DNA from: Trebouxia sp. TZW2008
Lineage: Eukaryota > Chlorophyta > Trebouxiophyceae > Trebouxiales > Trebouxiaceae
Assembly (NCBI GenBank): GCA_002118135.1
Contig: BDIU01000047.1
Span: 248,001 to 312,000, forward strand
DNA length: 64,000 nucleotides
Reading direction: 5' to 3'
Shown here one piece after another: positions 1 through 11,204 of this stretch (within the stretch, counting starts at the first letter, position 1; every line of letters begins with the position of its first letter). Under the pieces are notes generated by a model. It was not told the origin of the DNA and ran no database searches. It worked only from the letters and a program-made list of their open reading frames with translations. Made by a program: the position numbers and the translations under genes.

Positions 1-1522
1 GCCATCAGGGTGTCAAAGTAGAGAGTCAACTGCATTGGCTAGTGCCTGAAAGCAGCAGAGTCCTGTATTGAGAGTACAGGCAGAAACAAAGGGAATGGCA
101 AGCTCTAACAACAACAGCATCATTGTTGGGTACGGGCAGGGGATTGATGGTGCACCTGGCTTGCTAAGAGGCCAACTTGAGTGGCAACAAGGGCCATCAA
201 GGCTGGCAGCTTGACACTCCACTGAGCCATGGACACTGTGGTACGCATGCGCTTCAGAGAAGGCCGGTCCCACCACCACTGCACCTTGCCCCAAAAGTCC
301 TGTACACAAGGATTTGACACTGTAAGCAGCTGAACATAAGAGGCTCACACTACACTGCTGAATTCCTAATGAGCATGCATGCTGCTGCAGAGTTGTCAGG
401 TATTTTGTAAAGCAGGCACAGCGCTGCTGATTGCTGTTGCAACCAGATGCACAGGAGAGGGCTGGACTTGTCGATCAGCAGACATTCCTGCTGCAAAGGC
501 GACAGGTTTCAGCCAAGCAACCAATGACTTTGTTGGTCAATTTTGTAACTTGAAAGACAGGAGTGGCAGTGACAACACTTGACTTGGACTCTTGCGTGAG
601 TTCTATAAGTTGATGGGTCTGCAGGTTGCAGCAAACAGGGCGAGGCAGTTTGTGCAAGAAGGTATAGCATCGCAAGCTTACATCGGGGCAAGGCCGGTCT
701 TCAAGCAGTTCTGCTTTGGCTCTGTTGCGGTCAGCTACAGCCCGTGCCTCAACAAGGGCATGCCTTGCTTGCTGCACACTGTCTGTCACCATGCTGCTGA
801 CGACATCTTGCGCTACTCTGCTAGTGACAGTGACAGCTCTATATGTCTCTATAGGTGTGACGCGGATAGTCTGCCACACCTTGACAAATCTGAACCAGAA
901 ACTGCAAGCAGCAAGAGGGCATGCACTTATGCAGAGGCTGAAGGCATATGGCCAAGGTAGCAAGGCAAAGTCAGTGTGTACCTTCTCCAAATGAACAACA
1001 ATACTGCAACTGCTGGATTAATTTCTGATATCTCAGCCAACAACTCCTCCTGCAATTCCAGCATTGACTTTGAGTGTGCCATTCCAATGGTATGTGGCCA
1101 CTGCAGGTGGACGAAAGAATAGACACTCTGGCTAATTTTGCTGTCACCTTGCGCTTCTCTTGGTTTTTCTGGCGATGCCTGTCAGCAGAAGTCTGAAAGA
1201 GCAGAGTGGGTGCTTGCTGCTGAGAAGCTTTTCGTCGTGTGTGTAATTGGAAGTACGTCGAGTCATCATAATCGTCTGAGTCATAGCTGTGCATGTAATC
1301 ATCTGGGTCCCAAGCTGCAGCTGTTGCTATGCCTAAGTTTGTTGACGATGAGGCGGTTTTGTAGCACCTGACGCCGAGACTCTGCAGACGTTCCGAAAAG
1401 CATTGGAGCATGGCCAACATGCTATAAGTTGTTTGGCGCACGTGTGAGCTTTGTCTTGCGGCACCTTCGACTCTGGTCTGAAGCGTCGTTTTCGATGCTG
1501 GCTGGAGTGCCAGCTTGGGCAC
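1..1522 (-). CDS. Unrecognised protein with hydrophobic segments, 3' part outside the window
   Basis: Five exons can be joined in phase on the minus strand: 1522-1148, 1100-982, 901-682, 299-156 and 29 onward off the left edge. Donors are GTGACA, GTACAC, GTAAGC and GTGCAC and each acceptor ends in CAG. The start is the first ATG of the open exon (MPKLALQPASK...). The N-terminal ~100 residues are basic and Ser/Thr/Ala-rich, as in organelle targeting peptides, followed by a short acidic DPDDY/SDDYDDS stretch. Exons 2-3 hold a helical hydrophobic run (INPAVAVLLFIWRSFWFRF). Exon 4 is tryptophan-rich (KVQWWWDRPS) and then hydrophobic (LPALMALVATQVGLLASQ), suggesting a membrane protein. I do not recognise the family; a plastid or mitochondrial membrane protein is only a guess. 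The exon chain is better supported than any function. Confidence 0.6.
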
Positions 1523-2417
1523 GTATGACAGAGGGTTGCAGCATGCAGTGGTTTCCGGGCGAGCGAAGGCCCCACGAGTCTAGTGGCACCTCTCGAGCAC
1601 ACAGAGGGACGCCAGGTGGTCATGCTTAAGCAGCGCCATAGTCAAACCATCCAAGCGGCTGCTGAGTCTGCTGTGAAGATCAGCAACAGGGCGGAGGGGG
1701 TGCGCTCTGTCAGAATGGAGAGCTCCTCTCGACAGACAGATCTATCTGAACGAACGCGCGACTTGCCTTGAGATGCTGACTCGCTGCGTTTGAGACAACA
1801 TTGCTGAGGGATTGTAGCACTTGACTCACACACGCGATCACACGGAGTGCGCAAAGTGGTCCTTGGCGTGCTGGCGTTACTTGCGCTGTTGTCGTTGTTC
1901 TGCGGCAAGCACAACTCGCGCGCCAGATCCCGACCGAGTGGGCCCGCCCATTGCACAGCAAGTCTGTTGCGGCCCTGAGCATGGCATCGCATTGCTCAAA
2001 TGCGCATTTTGTCTCGCAGCATCTGGAGTAGGCATGCCTGGCTGCGCCAGTCGAGGTAAGCTCGGCACGCTTGTCGTCATTGCTGGTCATTTGCAGCTTG
2101 GGCTGCAGCAATTGCAATTGGTCATCTATGTGAGTGAGCTGAGTTGTTGTCTAAGCCGGTCTCGAAGCCTTCTCAGTTCTACAGATTCCAAGCCTTTGCA
2201 AGCGCGGCACAGCGCTGTCAACATTGGCATTGCTGAGAGCCCCATCCAAATGGCATCACCTTGTGCAGGTGTCTAGCAAGCGGCGTCTACATTTTATTGC
2301 TGGACAACAGAGACTGACTGGCCAGTGCTTTCTGAGGCGCAACAAATCTTGCTTCGGCAGCTGTGAAGGATTCTTCATCGTGTTTCATTCAAAGCATTCA
2401 ACGCAACAAGTGCTGGC
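1523..2417. promoter_or_regulatory. Divergent intergenic region
   Basis: This gap lies between two genes transcribed away from each other (starts at 1522 minus and 2418 plus). Long open frames occur on both strands, but none has splice sites or residues that resemble a protein family. It should hold both promoters; no TATA box or other motif can be named with confidence. Confidence 0.4.
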
Positions 2418-5400
2418 ATGGCTACATCTGCGCTGCGGGATCTCCTCCAGGACGTGACAGATGATGCAGACTTGTATGCTCTGGGTCTGAGGAGGGACCA
2501 GCAGCTTGAGTATGCCAAAGAGTACAACAGCATCATTGCCGAGCCCTTGGGATCACGTCTAAAGGCCAGGTAGCAGAAAGACTCTGCTTTTTCCTCACCT
2601 TCTCCATCAAGGTTGCCTGTAGCAACCACAATGCTAATGACCTTTGCATCAATGCCATTTTGCTCCATCACATGCATTTGGAAGCAACATGCATTGCTGA
2701 TTGATTTTGACACCGTGAGGAAGACAGACAAGCAGCAAGGCGTTGCAGATGAAAGGCCTGTCTGCAAAGACGCAAAAGGTGCACCGTCATTACATGCCAT
2801 TCTGATAGCAATAGCATCTGATGACAGCTAGTCATTGATGCGACTTTCTGTTGCATTAAAGTGAGAATGCAAACTTGAATAAGGTCAATGTGAATGGTTG
2901 ATCAATTGTTATTGCAGGAGCAAGTCTGCCAGGACAGCAGGCAGTGACCTGAGCCGCCGGCCAGCCTGGTTGCAGCCGGTCAAGTGCCCAGAGCACCCCT
3001 GGCGTCCTCTGCAGTGGGACCACGTCAACCAGAATCAGCTGTTTGCCTTTGAGACAGGCCTGCGAGACTACTCGGGCAAAGCTGCATCCAGCCCAGAGGG
3101 CAGCCAGCCGCATTATGCAGCAAGCCAGCATGACACAGCTGCCCACATGCCTGCCTCAGCTCTGCAGCACACTGAGCACCAGCAGGGCTCAAGGCCAACA
3201 GCCATTGCAGCTGTGCGTGGTCAGTCCGCAGGAGACAGCAGTAGGCATCAGGTACCAAGCAGCAGTGGGCAGCAACCTTTGTCAAAGGGGTCCCATGCTA
3301 GTCAAGCACTTGGTAGACAGCCCGTTGTCACTTCAGATGCAGCTGCCAGGCAAAGTGCTAAGTCCTGCAAAGCATCCACTGCTGCTAGTGTGCCTGCTAC
3401 AGTAGCCATGCAGCAGTCGAATGTCACCTTCAAAGACACTGGGGCAAATGGCAGAAGGGTGAAGCAGGTCATGGCTCGAGCCAAACCTGGCAACAGCAAC
3501 CCAGCACAAAACAGCCAGGGACAGCGGAAGGCAGCGACAAAAGCTGCAGCCATTTCAGGCGCACAAGCAAAGGTCCAGAACAGCAGGCCTCACAGCTGCA
3601 AGCAGCATGTCGGCAAGGGCTTCAGCGATGAGGCTATGCAGCAAATTGGTCAGCAGGCTGTGCAGCATGGTAGCCTGAATGGCAGTCCACATCATGCTCC
3701 CATCAGAGGCTATGCGGGTGGCAGCCCAACTGCAATGACAAACTGGATTCGCTGGGAGGCAGGGACTATTCCTGCAAAGGTGAGCTGTGCATGCCCAAGC
3801 TACTTTGATGACATTGAATGGATTATCAGGAGCACAGAAGGTGTGACACCATTTGCAATCTGGAATGCTCAAGCAAATGTGTGTCAAACGTGCCCACCAG
3901 GACCAAAGCTGTCACAGTGTAAAATTCTGCTGAAGCTGAAATGAGATCATCATCTCTACTCACTGTGTCAGCATAACAAGCATTAGCTACTGATAGGTCA
4001 ATGCAATGCACAGATTTTTGACACATATCACTACAAACATGAGATCCACATTGCCCAACTTACCGCTTTTTTTGCTGGTGACTAGTGACTTCATTGGCTT
4101 CTGCCCCTGAACCTGAGGCATCCACACAGCATATGATTCTGTGTGACCTCTCATGCAATTTAGTTGCAATCTGGACTGGTCTTTTCCAAAAACACACCAC
4201 GCAATGTATGCATGAAAGCTTGCCCATTTCCGAATTTCACTCTTGATTCGTTCATCATGTTGCAGGCTGAAGCAGCCAGGTCTCCCCAAGGCAGGGCCAT
4301 TAGGGCAGTCATGCCCAGCCCTGCACATGCGGTGCTGCAGTCACACCAGGGTCAGCAACCACACGCTTCAATGCCCAACAGCCTAGAGACTCAGTCCCCC
4401 AGCAGGCGGCACGTCATGCCTTGCTCAGGCCATTCACCAGGCCCAGCCTGTGCCACTGAGGCTGCAATAGCACATGCAGCATTGCAGCAGCCGCATGCTG
4501 TGCAGCAAGCAAGGATGCCAGGTGCAGTGCCCATGTACTCAGCAGATCAGCCTTTGCCTGTCCACCAGTGTCACTTAGGAACAGCTGCTCAGAAAGGTCA
4601 GGATTGGAGGAGAGTCAAGCAGGAGGGGGCAGATGTGAGCAGGGGCTATGATGCAGATGCGCCAGGGACAGTACCTGCTATGCGGTATTGTCTCACAAGC
4701 TCAGAGCCTGCTTATGGTGCTGGCATATGGGAGGAGCAAACAACACGGTTTGCTTTTTCACCTTGTCTGGTGCTTTTTTTTTCACCTGGTTCTGCCCTGT
4801 TGACCTTGTTGTTGCCATGTTGACCTTCTTGTTGTGCTGTTGACTATGTTGTGGCCCTCAGCATGATATTGTGAAGTGACAGCTCAGTGTTTGTGCCAGT
4901 GCGCTCACTTCGAATGCATGTGTGCGCTTGTGTGTTAGTTGGTATGCTGGACGTCAATGCAGGTCATGGCTGCGGGAGGCAGGCTTGGCAATATTGCCAG
5001 CTGACGAGGCAGCCCCGCTGTTGGAGAACCCTCTTAGGAATGGCTTGCTGCTTGGTGATCTGGCAGGTAGGCATTGGCTGTTCACAACGGATCTCATCTT
5101 TGTCTTTTTTGTTCTGTCAGCCCAGGAGAAGCAATGCTTGTACTTTTGACAAATGTGGCTGTGTGACTTGCACATGCTTATGCTTTTGACAAATGTGGCT
5201 GTGTTACTTGCACGTGCTTGCAACTTGTACAAAAGCAATTTGCATGGTTGCTTGTTGCACTGTTCTTATAGCTTGCTTGAGATGCTCCAAACATGGTTCA
5301 AAACATGGCATGATGACCCCTGCAGCATTTCATTCCAGTACGCATCCTGCTTGTGTTTAATGATCTTCCAAAGACTCGTGTCCATGGCATTTCCAGGTGC

Positions 5401-7435
5401 TTTGGAAGGACGTATTGTGTGGGGCTTGAATAGAAAGCCCAGGAGCCTAGCAAGTGCTCGTGGCAACATTATGGCTGCACTGGGTCACCTGGGCATGCTG
5501 ACAGCACAGACATGCCCGAGAGGGCTTGTCTTTGAAGTGGAACATGTACTGCAGGCATGTGTCAGGCTTGTGCATATGCGATTGTTGAGCTTTGTCAGCA
5601 TCTGTATTTTCCTTCCTGGTCTCACTGATGGTTGACAAAAGCTTACTTTTGCCAAGGCAGCTTGATTTGCATTTGGTATTTGGTGCCTATTGTAGCATAT
5701 AACAAGGCTTGTTGTGCTTGCACCAGAAATGATGCTTCAGAGGTCATGTTTGGTGAAATGGCATTTACATCTTGACAGTTCTCATTTCAGAGGTCATCTT
5801 TGGTGAAATGGCATTTACATCTCAGACAATTCTCTGTAAGCAGAATGTGCAATCATGCAGGGGCGCCAAGCGTCAATCTGGGGTCTGCTCAACCATCTAC
5901 GGCTGACACATCCATCAGCAGCTGCTCTCAGCAACCAGCAGCAGCCGCAGCAGCCAGTAGACCGCACTCTGGCCAGCCATGACAACTTGTGCAAGCCTGA
6001 CAGATGCTCAGGAGCTGTTGTGGCAGCCACTGAGGGCCAGAACGGTGGCAATGCTGTCACGGCCCATGTAGTTAACATCACCCCACATGGGTCTGTCAGG
6101 TGTTCATCACCTGCTGCAAGGAGCCCAAGGCAGCAGCAACTGAAGAAGAGGCAAATGGCCAGCAGCCCTTGCCCATACCATGACCGGGAAACCATCACTG
6201 TCAGCCTAGTGAGTGAGTCGGGCATGTACAACCCCCCTGAGGGGTCAGTATCCCCCCAGCGCTCAAGACACTGCTCCCCACAAAGGCAGCAGCCGGCTGA
6301 GGGGAATGCTGATGCTGACAGATACATCAGGTTTGTAGCAGTGGGACCTGCTGTGGGCAAGCATCAGCATGGCAGTGAGCAGTGCAGTGAGAGGCAGGAT
6401 GCCAAGCAGAAGCATACAAGGCCACAGCGATGCCCAGAGCCTGCTGCTGCAGCACAAGGCAGCCGCAAGCTGGCACTGGCTAAGCTGAGGACAACCAGAC
6501 GGCAGGCACAGCAGCCGCTGACAGCAGCTGATGTGAAGCAGCGAGTGGCTGACAAGATGTCTGGCAGGAAGAAGCAGGGCGCTGCTGGGCAGTGGTCAAG
6601 CAGGAAGGGCCAGAAGGCATCCCTGGGAAGACTGAGTGACATAGGTAGTGTTTCAAGAATGAACATGTCAATTGATGTGGGAAAGAATTCAAAGACGCAA
6701 CAAGCGTTCAAACATGCCAAGACCAGGTGTCGTACATTGTTGCAACATTCAAGCGCTTGTGCCTGAAACCAGTTTGGCCTATTTGCTAAAGAGATGAAAG
6801 ACTGTACCATTGACCTGTTTCACCATAACAGCAGGTCTGAGCCGCGCAGAAAGTGTGATGAATTTCCCTGTGTTGCAGAGCTGGTGGGGTGGATGCGCAG
6901 CAAGGGCTTGACTGAGGTCTCCCCAGGCATGCTGCTGGAAGACAGCTTTGCAGATGGGCGTCTGCTGTGCCGCCTGGTGGGCCTGCTGGAGCGCAAGACC
7001 CCGACCAGCGTAGAATGGCGTACACCCTCGATTGCAGCAGCGCGCCACAACATTGCCAAGGTGTGTGCATCACATCAGCTTTGGTAATGTTTGGTGTGTG
7101 CGCACAGTTGTGTAAGCCCTTGGTTGTGGTGCTGCCTCACAAAGCTGCCGAGGTGCATGCATCACATCAGCTCTTGCACATGTGGTGTCTGGGTGAAGAT
7201 TCTGTGTGCCTTGCATTATGGTGATGCTACTCATTGTGAACCAAAATTGTTGCAGAATGAATGTTTATGGTGCAACAACAGCATTGACTGTGATGTGTGT
7301 CTGCAGGCTATGGCTCAGCTCAAAAGGAGGCCAAGCATGTCTCTGCAAAATCTTTGGCAGGTGGAGGAAATAGTGAAGGCCCAGCCTGGCTTTGTGCAGT
7401 GCCTTCTGAATGATGTAGTGACTGCATACAACTGA
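2418..7435 (+). CDS. Protein with two C-terminal calponin-homology-like domains
   Basis: Eight exons join in phase: 2418-2569, 2918-3779, 4266-4747, 4963-5066, 5397-5554, 5861-6644, 6879-7060 and 7307-7435, giving 950 residues. Residues 1-51 are a short acidic N-terminus, followed by about 450 residues of Gln/Ser/Ala-rich low complexity. The first CH-like domain is split over three exons (SWLREAGL, ENPLRNGLLLGDLA, NRKPRSLASARGNI, FEVEHVLQ/GRQASIWGLL). A basic Gln-rich linker follows, then a second CH-like domain ends the protein (LVGWMRSKGL, DSFADGRLLCRLVGLLERK, RRPSMSLQNLW, CLLNDVVTAY). CH domains usually bind actin, microtubules or signalling partners, so a cytoskeletal or ciliary role is an inference. 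Intron 5 starts with GC (5555-5556): using it gives 16-residue C-terminal blocks that align without gaps between the two domains, while the nearest GT would delete VLQ. The 3' end is 178 bp from that of the primase gene. Confidence 0.8.
5136..5220. repeat. 40-bp tandem duplication in intron
   Basis: Two adjacent copies with a 40-bp period share TTTTGACAAATGTGGCTGTG followed by ACTTGCAC. They lie in the intron between the exons ending at 5066 and starting at 5397. Confidence 0.85.
5737..5836. repeat. 50-bp tandem duplication in the GC-AG intron
   Basis: Two copies with a 50-bp period contain AGAGGTCAT and GGTGAAATGGCATTTACATC. Each copy starts with a CAG acceptor-like triplet. They lie just upstream of the real acceptor at 5860. 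Confidence 0.85.
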
Positions 7436-7613
7436 AAAGCTGTTTTCCAACATTGAGTTCCAGTGAGTGACAGTCTTGTCACAGGTCCAAATGCACCTGT
7501 CATTGCCATAAACAAATAGATGGCAAGACGCATTCAGCAGCAATGAACACACTGACATACACACTCAGCAGCAGGGTCAGTAAGAAAAGCATAATTTAGC
7601 TTTTGCAATATCA

Positions 7614-10600
7614 TCACCATCTTGCTGTTGGCTGCGCTGCAGTCTTGCGAGCCTTCTTAGCTAGTTCGTCTCTGTTGCTTGCCAGCAAATTGCTTAGAAA
7701 AGATTGCTGAAAATCTTGGATGTACTTCTCAAGGGAAGTATGCTTCCATTGCTTCTGCAAGGCACAAATCTCAAAGTCAAGAGTGCTCACGCGAATTGTG
7801 TACTTGTCAGGTGCAGCATCCTGCATGCGCTGCATAACAGGAATCGATGCTGCTTTCACCGATGCAGCACAGAATCAATGCCACGAAGATGGCCTTATGC
7901 ATGACAAGCTGCAGCTTCAGTTTGCAAGTATCACCTGCATGTCCTCAGAAGACAGGGTGTGGCCATTTCTGTCAAGCTCAGTTAGCAGTTGCGATACTGT
8001 AGGGACCCCATCTACAGGGTCAAAGCTGTCAGCCTCCTCAGGATTGATGGGCACACATACCTGCAAGGAAGTCATCACCTGACTGTCTGATTGAAGCCTT
8101 GCTGCAAGACAGGCCATCTTTGCATCTGCCGCATGCTTGCAAAGCATGCCGGTCACGCAAAATGTGCAATTTGACATGAACACAAAGTGATTCTGGGCGC
8201 CTTCTACTCAGAAAGGCTCCATAGACGTGTCTTTTGCTTTGACTTTGAATTTCATGACTCGCCTTGCCAGTCTTTGGATGGACACAGAAAGGCGCCTTCA
8301 GAAGATGGTTCATCTTCTTGGACACCTCAACATCCAGGCGAGGATAGGCATAGGAGAAGACAATGTCCTTCTTGGCCTTGTTTGCTGCCGACGCCACCTG
8401 AGCCTTACTGGACTTGCCCTCAAGCTGCAGCAGTAAATCATCAGCATCATGTACCAGAACATGCATATGGGAAAGGGCGTGCTGGCTAGATGGCACGGTG
8501 CTCATTTCACAACCTGCTACGTTTGTTCATTCCATCAAGCGCATGCATGCAGGCAGCAATCAATTCCCTGCCGTAAAATCTGCTGTGAACACAGCTTGGC
8601 TGAGAATGGCATGCGCAACGCTGCATTGCCTGTTTTGCCAGCCGCAGAATGACCAACCTGACAAGTTTAGTAAGTACCAACAGAGCGAGTGCTGGGTTGC
8701 CACTGTTTGTGATTTGTGGAGATTGTGGCTTACTGTCATTGATGGCAGCTTGTCCACAAGGCTGTTCCAGCGAGCAACATTGATGTCCTGTGAGTCATGT
8801 GTGCTGGCCTGTTTTGACCACAGGTTTGCCAGCTCTATACGCAGAGCAGCATCAGGTATGTGCGCAAGAACTCCTGCCCAGTGCTCTGGACTTTCCAAAA
8901 GCTGTTGCTCCGGCAATATGACCTGCAGAAACAGCAGGGCTGCTCATTGCACAAATACCTTGTCACCCATTGAGGCAGAAGCTGGAACTGACAAGACAGC
9001 AGTAACAACAGTAGCGTCTCAAGCATCAAGGAATTGCAAGCCTCGGCTTGGGCAAGTGTGTTGTGGGCTCAGTTGTAGAGTTGCAGGTACTACCTCAGTC
9101 CATATCTCCTGCAGATACTGGTAGGCAGCATCAATGAAGGGATGATCCTGCTGTGAGGTGGCTGTGGTGAGGCGTGTGACTCCCTTCTCTTGACCCTTGT
9201 GGACTGATAGGAAAGAAGCCACTGCTGCTCTGCTGGGATCTGACATCTGCCTTGCCCTGCAAAGTCACCAAAATCTTTTCACATGAGACTTTGGTGCACT
9301 CAAAAGCAGAAGGCTGTGGATATTAAATCATTTGAGCAATGAGCAACAAGGTGCAAGTGCATAATTGCATGCTTGAGGCTCTTGAGCAATGGTCGCTCTT
9401 GAGCAGGGCTTGATACAGCACAAGACATGAGTTCCATGCTGGCAGCATAGAAAAGCAAGCAGCAGGAATCCAGGCACATAATCAAGGAACTTTCTGACCT
9501 AGGATCACAAACCCATGCGTGAACTCCACGCCGCCCTGAGAAGACCCACAGCACATGCTTGAACCCAAAGTCCTCCCTCAAGCCCCTGTCTAGAATCTGC
9601 ACAGAATGCATGACTGTGTTGATACCAGCTTGTACATGTTCCATAAGGTCTTTGCCTGAGGAATATGCCTGTGTTGAGCACCAGCTGCTTGTTTTCCTGG
9701 TTGCTTGTCAAATGCACTAGGCAAGTCATGGCTGACATCTAGCAAGCTTTCACTGCCAGGCAACAAGCTGCAGCGGTATGTTGACATGTTGCTGGGCCTT
9801 GATTACCACCTTGATTGCAATGGCCATGAGAGGCCAGCACTTGCTGCAGATATGCGCTCCCTTGCCACAAGTGCGCACATCATCATAGTCTGTCAGGTCA
9901 ATATCAAACACCAGCTCCCTTTCAACTGGCATGAACTTGCGCGAACCCTCAAGACCTACGGCCAAAACAAACAAAGAGCAGCTGAGAATTCTATGCCTGG
10001 ATTCAAGCCCTTAAAGCCAAGTCAATCGTGCAAAGCAGAATCTTTGACCGATACCTGAGTAGGCATTTCTGTGTTTGGGGTCTACATTGTAAACAGGCCC
10101 AATGTCAATCTTGGCAGGCAGCTTATTGTTGATGGCTGTCCTGAGCTCCTCCCCATCCTGTAAAACAAAGTGAGTGCTGTTGCTGAAGGCCTTGGAGCCT
10201 GAGATGGTCCTGATATTGCACCCAAGCGGGTTGTGTCAACGCTTGCCTTGAATGACTGGTAGCGGACAAAAATGTCACCATCCAGGGTGAAGCAGAATTC
10301 GCGTCTGTGGAAGTAGCCTGAGTCTGCCTGGGTGTGCTTGCTGTCTGCAGTCAAGCAGTCAAGCTTGAATGTTGTATGCATTTCTGAAACAAGCTCCAAG
10401 AAGTGCCAAGAACATGCAGCTCTTACCATTGCCATACACAAGCCAGTTGAACATCTCCTGATGAGGAAAGAGCCTGCCTGTTGAAAGAACACAACAGGTC
10501 AGGAGGTTGCATGACCTTGCATTATTGTCAGCAGGCCATTGCTGCATGTAGAGCAGGCTGACGCACTGTAGTACAGCTTCATGAGCTGCTGTACTGTCCA

Positions 10601-10884
10601 CCCGCTGTAGTCTCCAGCTCCATGAGCTACAGTGTTGCCTGAGGCTTCAGGGGCTTCTGCACAATGTTACAATCAAGCTCGGCTGCATGTCAGCACTTCC
10701 AACATCATGTGCTATAATGCGTACCTGACATCTGCAGGTCTTCAGCTTGACCTGCATTCTCAGCTTCTGTTCCGCTGGTCTTCTGCCGCTTGTTTCCTGC
10801 AACATGATCAGCATGCGTGGAGTGCAGCGATTCGTTGACTGCGGTCCAGCCTTTGCAAAATTCACCTGCCGTTGATGTGGCCAT
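7614..10884 (-). CDS. PRI1: DNA primase small (catalytic) subunit
   Basis: Twelve exons join in phase: 10884-10725, 10656-10567, 10477-10427, 10344-10247, 10157-10055, 9955-9810, 9596-9499, 9256-9094, 8922-8734, 8424-8263, 8060-7935 and 7754-7614, giving 508 residues, slightly longer than typical PRIM1 because of a ~55-residue N-terminal extension. It makes the RNA primer for polymerase alpha in the nucleus. Visible family blocks are [39 protein letters not shown], the catalytic acidic motif [13 protein letters not shown], a zinc-knuckle [12 protein letters not shown], the basic motif [13 protein letters not shown], and [20 protein letters not shown]. Catalytic Asp residues (DID) and the SGRRG basic residues are present. 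Introns after 10247 and 8263 begin with GC. The first is supported by the family spacing between RYQSF and KIDIG (16 residues), the second because no frame-keeping GT exists nearby. Confidence 0.95.
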
Positions 10885-11204
10885 TGTCTTGTGCAGTTAT
10901 TGGGCGCACTTTGTACTTTCAGGTGACGCAGCTGATCACTCCTTGATCACTTGGAAGTGGGCAACGAGCTCAACATCGCAGCTTGTCCGTGCTTAGACCT
11001 CCAAGCAAGTCCTCCGCAACCAGCTTTACAGGATGTAAGACGATACACGCGTGTTGTAGCATGTCACGAGGCATCCGCTGTGCACTCCCTGTCAGTCCCA
11101 GCTGCTTCTGCGCTTAAACGATGACTAATGAAGTTGTCAGCCATAACGCCAGCAACTGATCATTACTTCAGCACCAGCGCAATGCTCCGCTCGCAATGTA
11201 GAGC
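10885..11204. promoter_or_regulatory. Short bidirectional promoter region
   Basis: Only 320 bp separate the start codons of the primase gene (minus) and the FAMT/BACK protein gene (plus), so both promoters and 5' UTRs must fit here. The stretch has more CG dinucleotides than the flanking exons. No convincing TATA box is seen. Confidence 0.5.

Noticed and set aside
1821..2276. 151-codon plus-strand frame upstream of the CH gene
   Set aside because: No compatible splice to 2418, no domain, and opposite-strand frames of similar length overlap it.
5546..5547. GT as donor of the CH-gene intron instead of GC at 5555
   Set aside because: It would remove three residues (VLQ) that align with the second CH-like domain of the same protein.
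10241..10242. GT as donor of the primase intron instead of GC at 10246
   Set aside because: It keeps frame but adds two residues to a spacing that is constant (16 residues) in human and plant primases.
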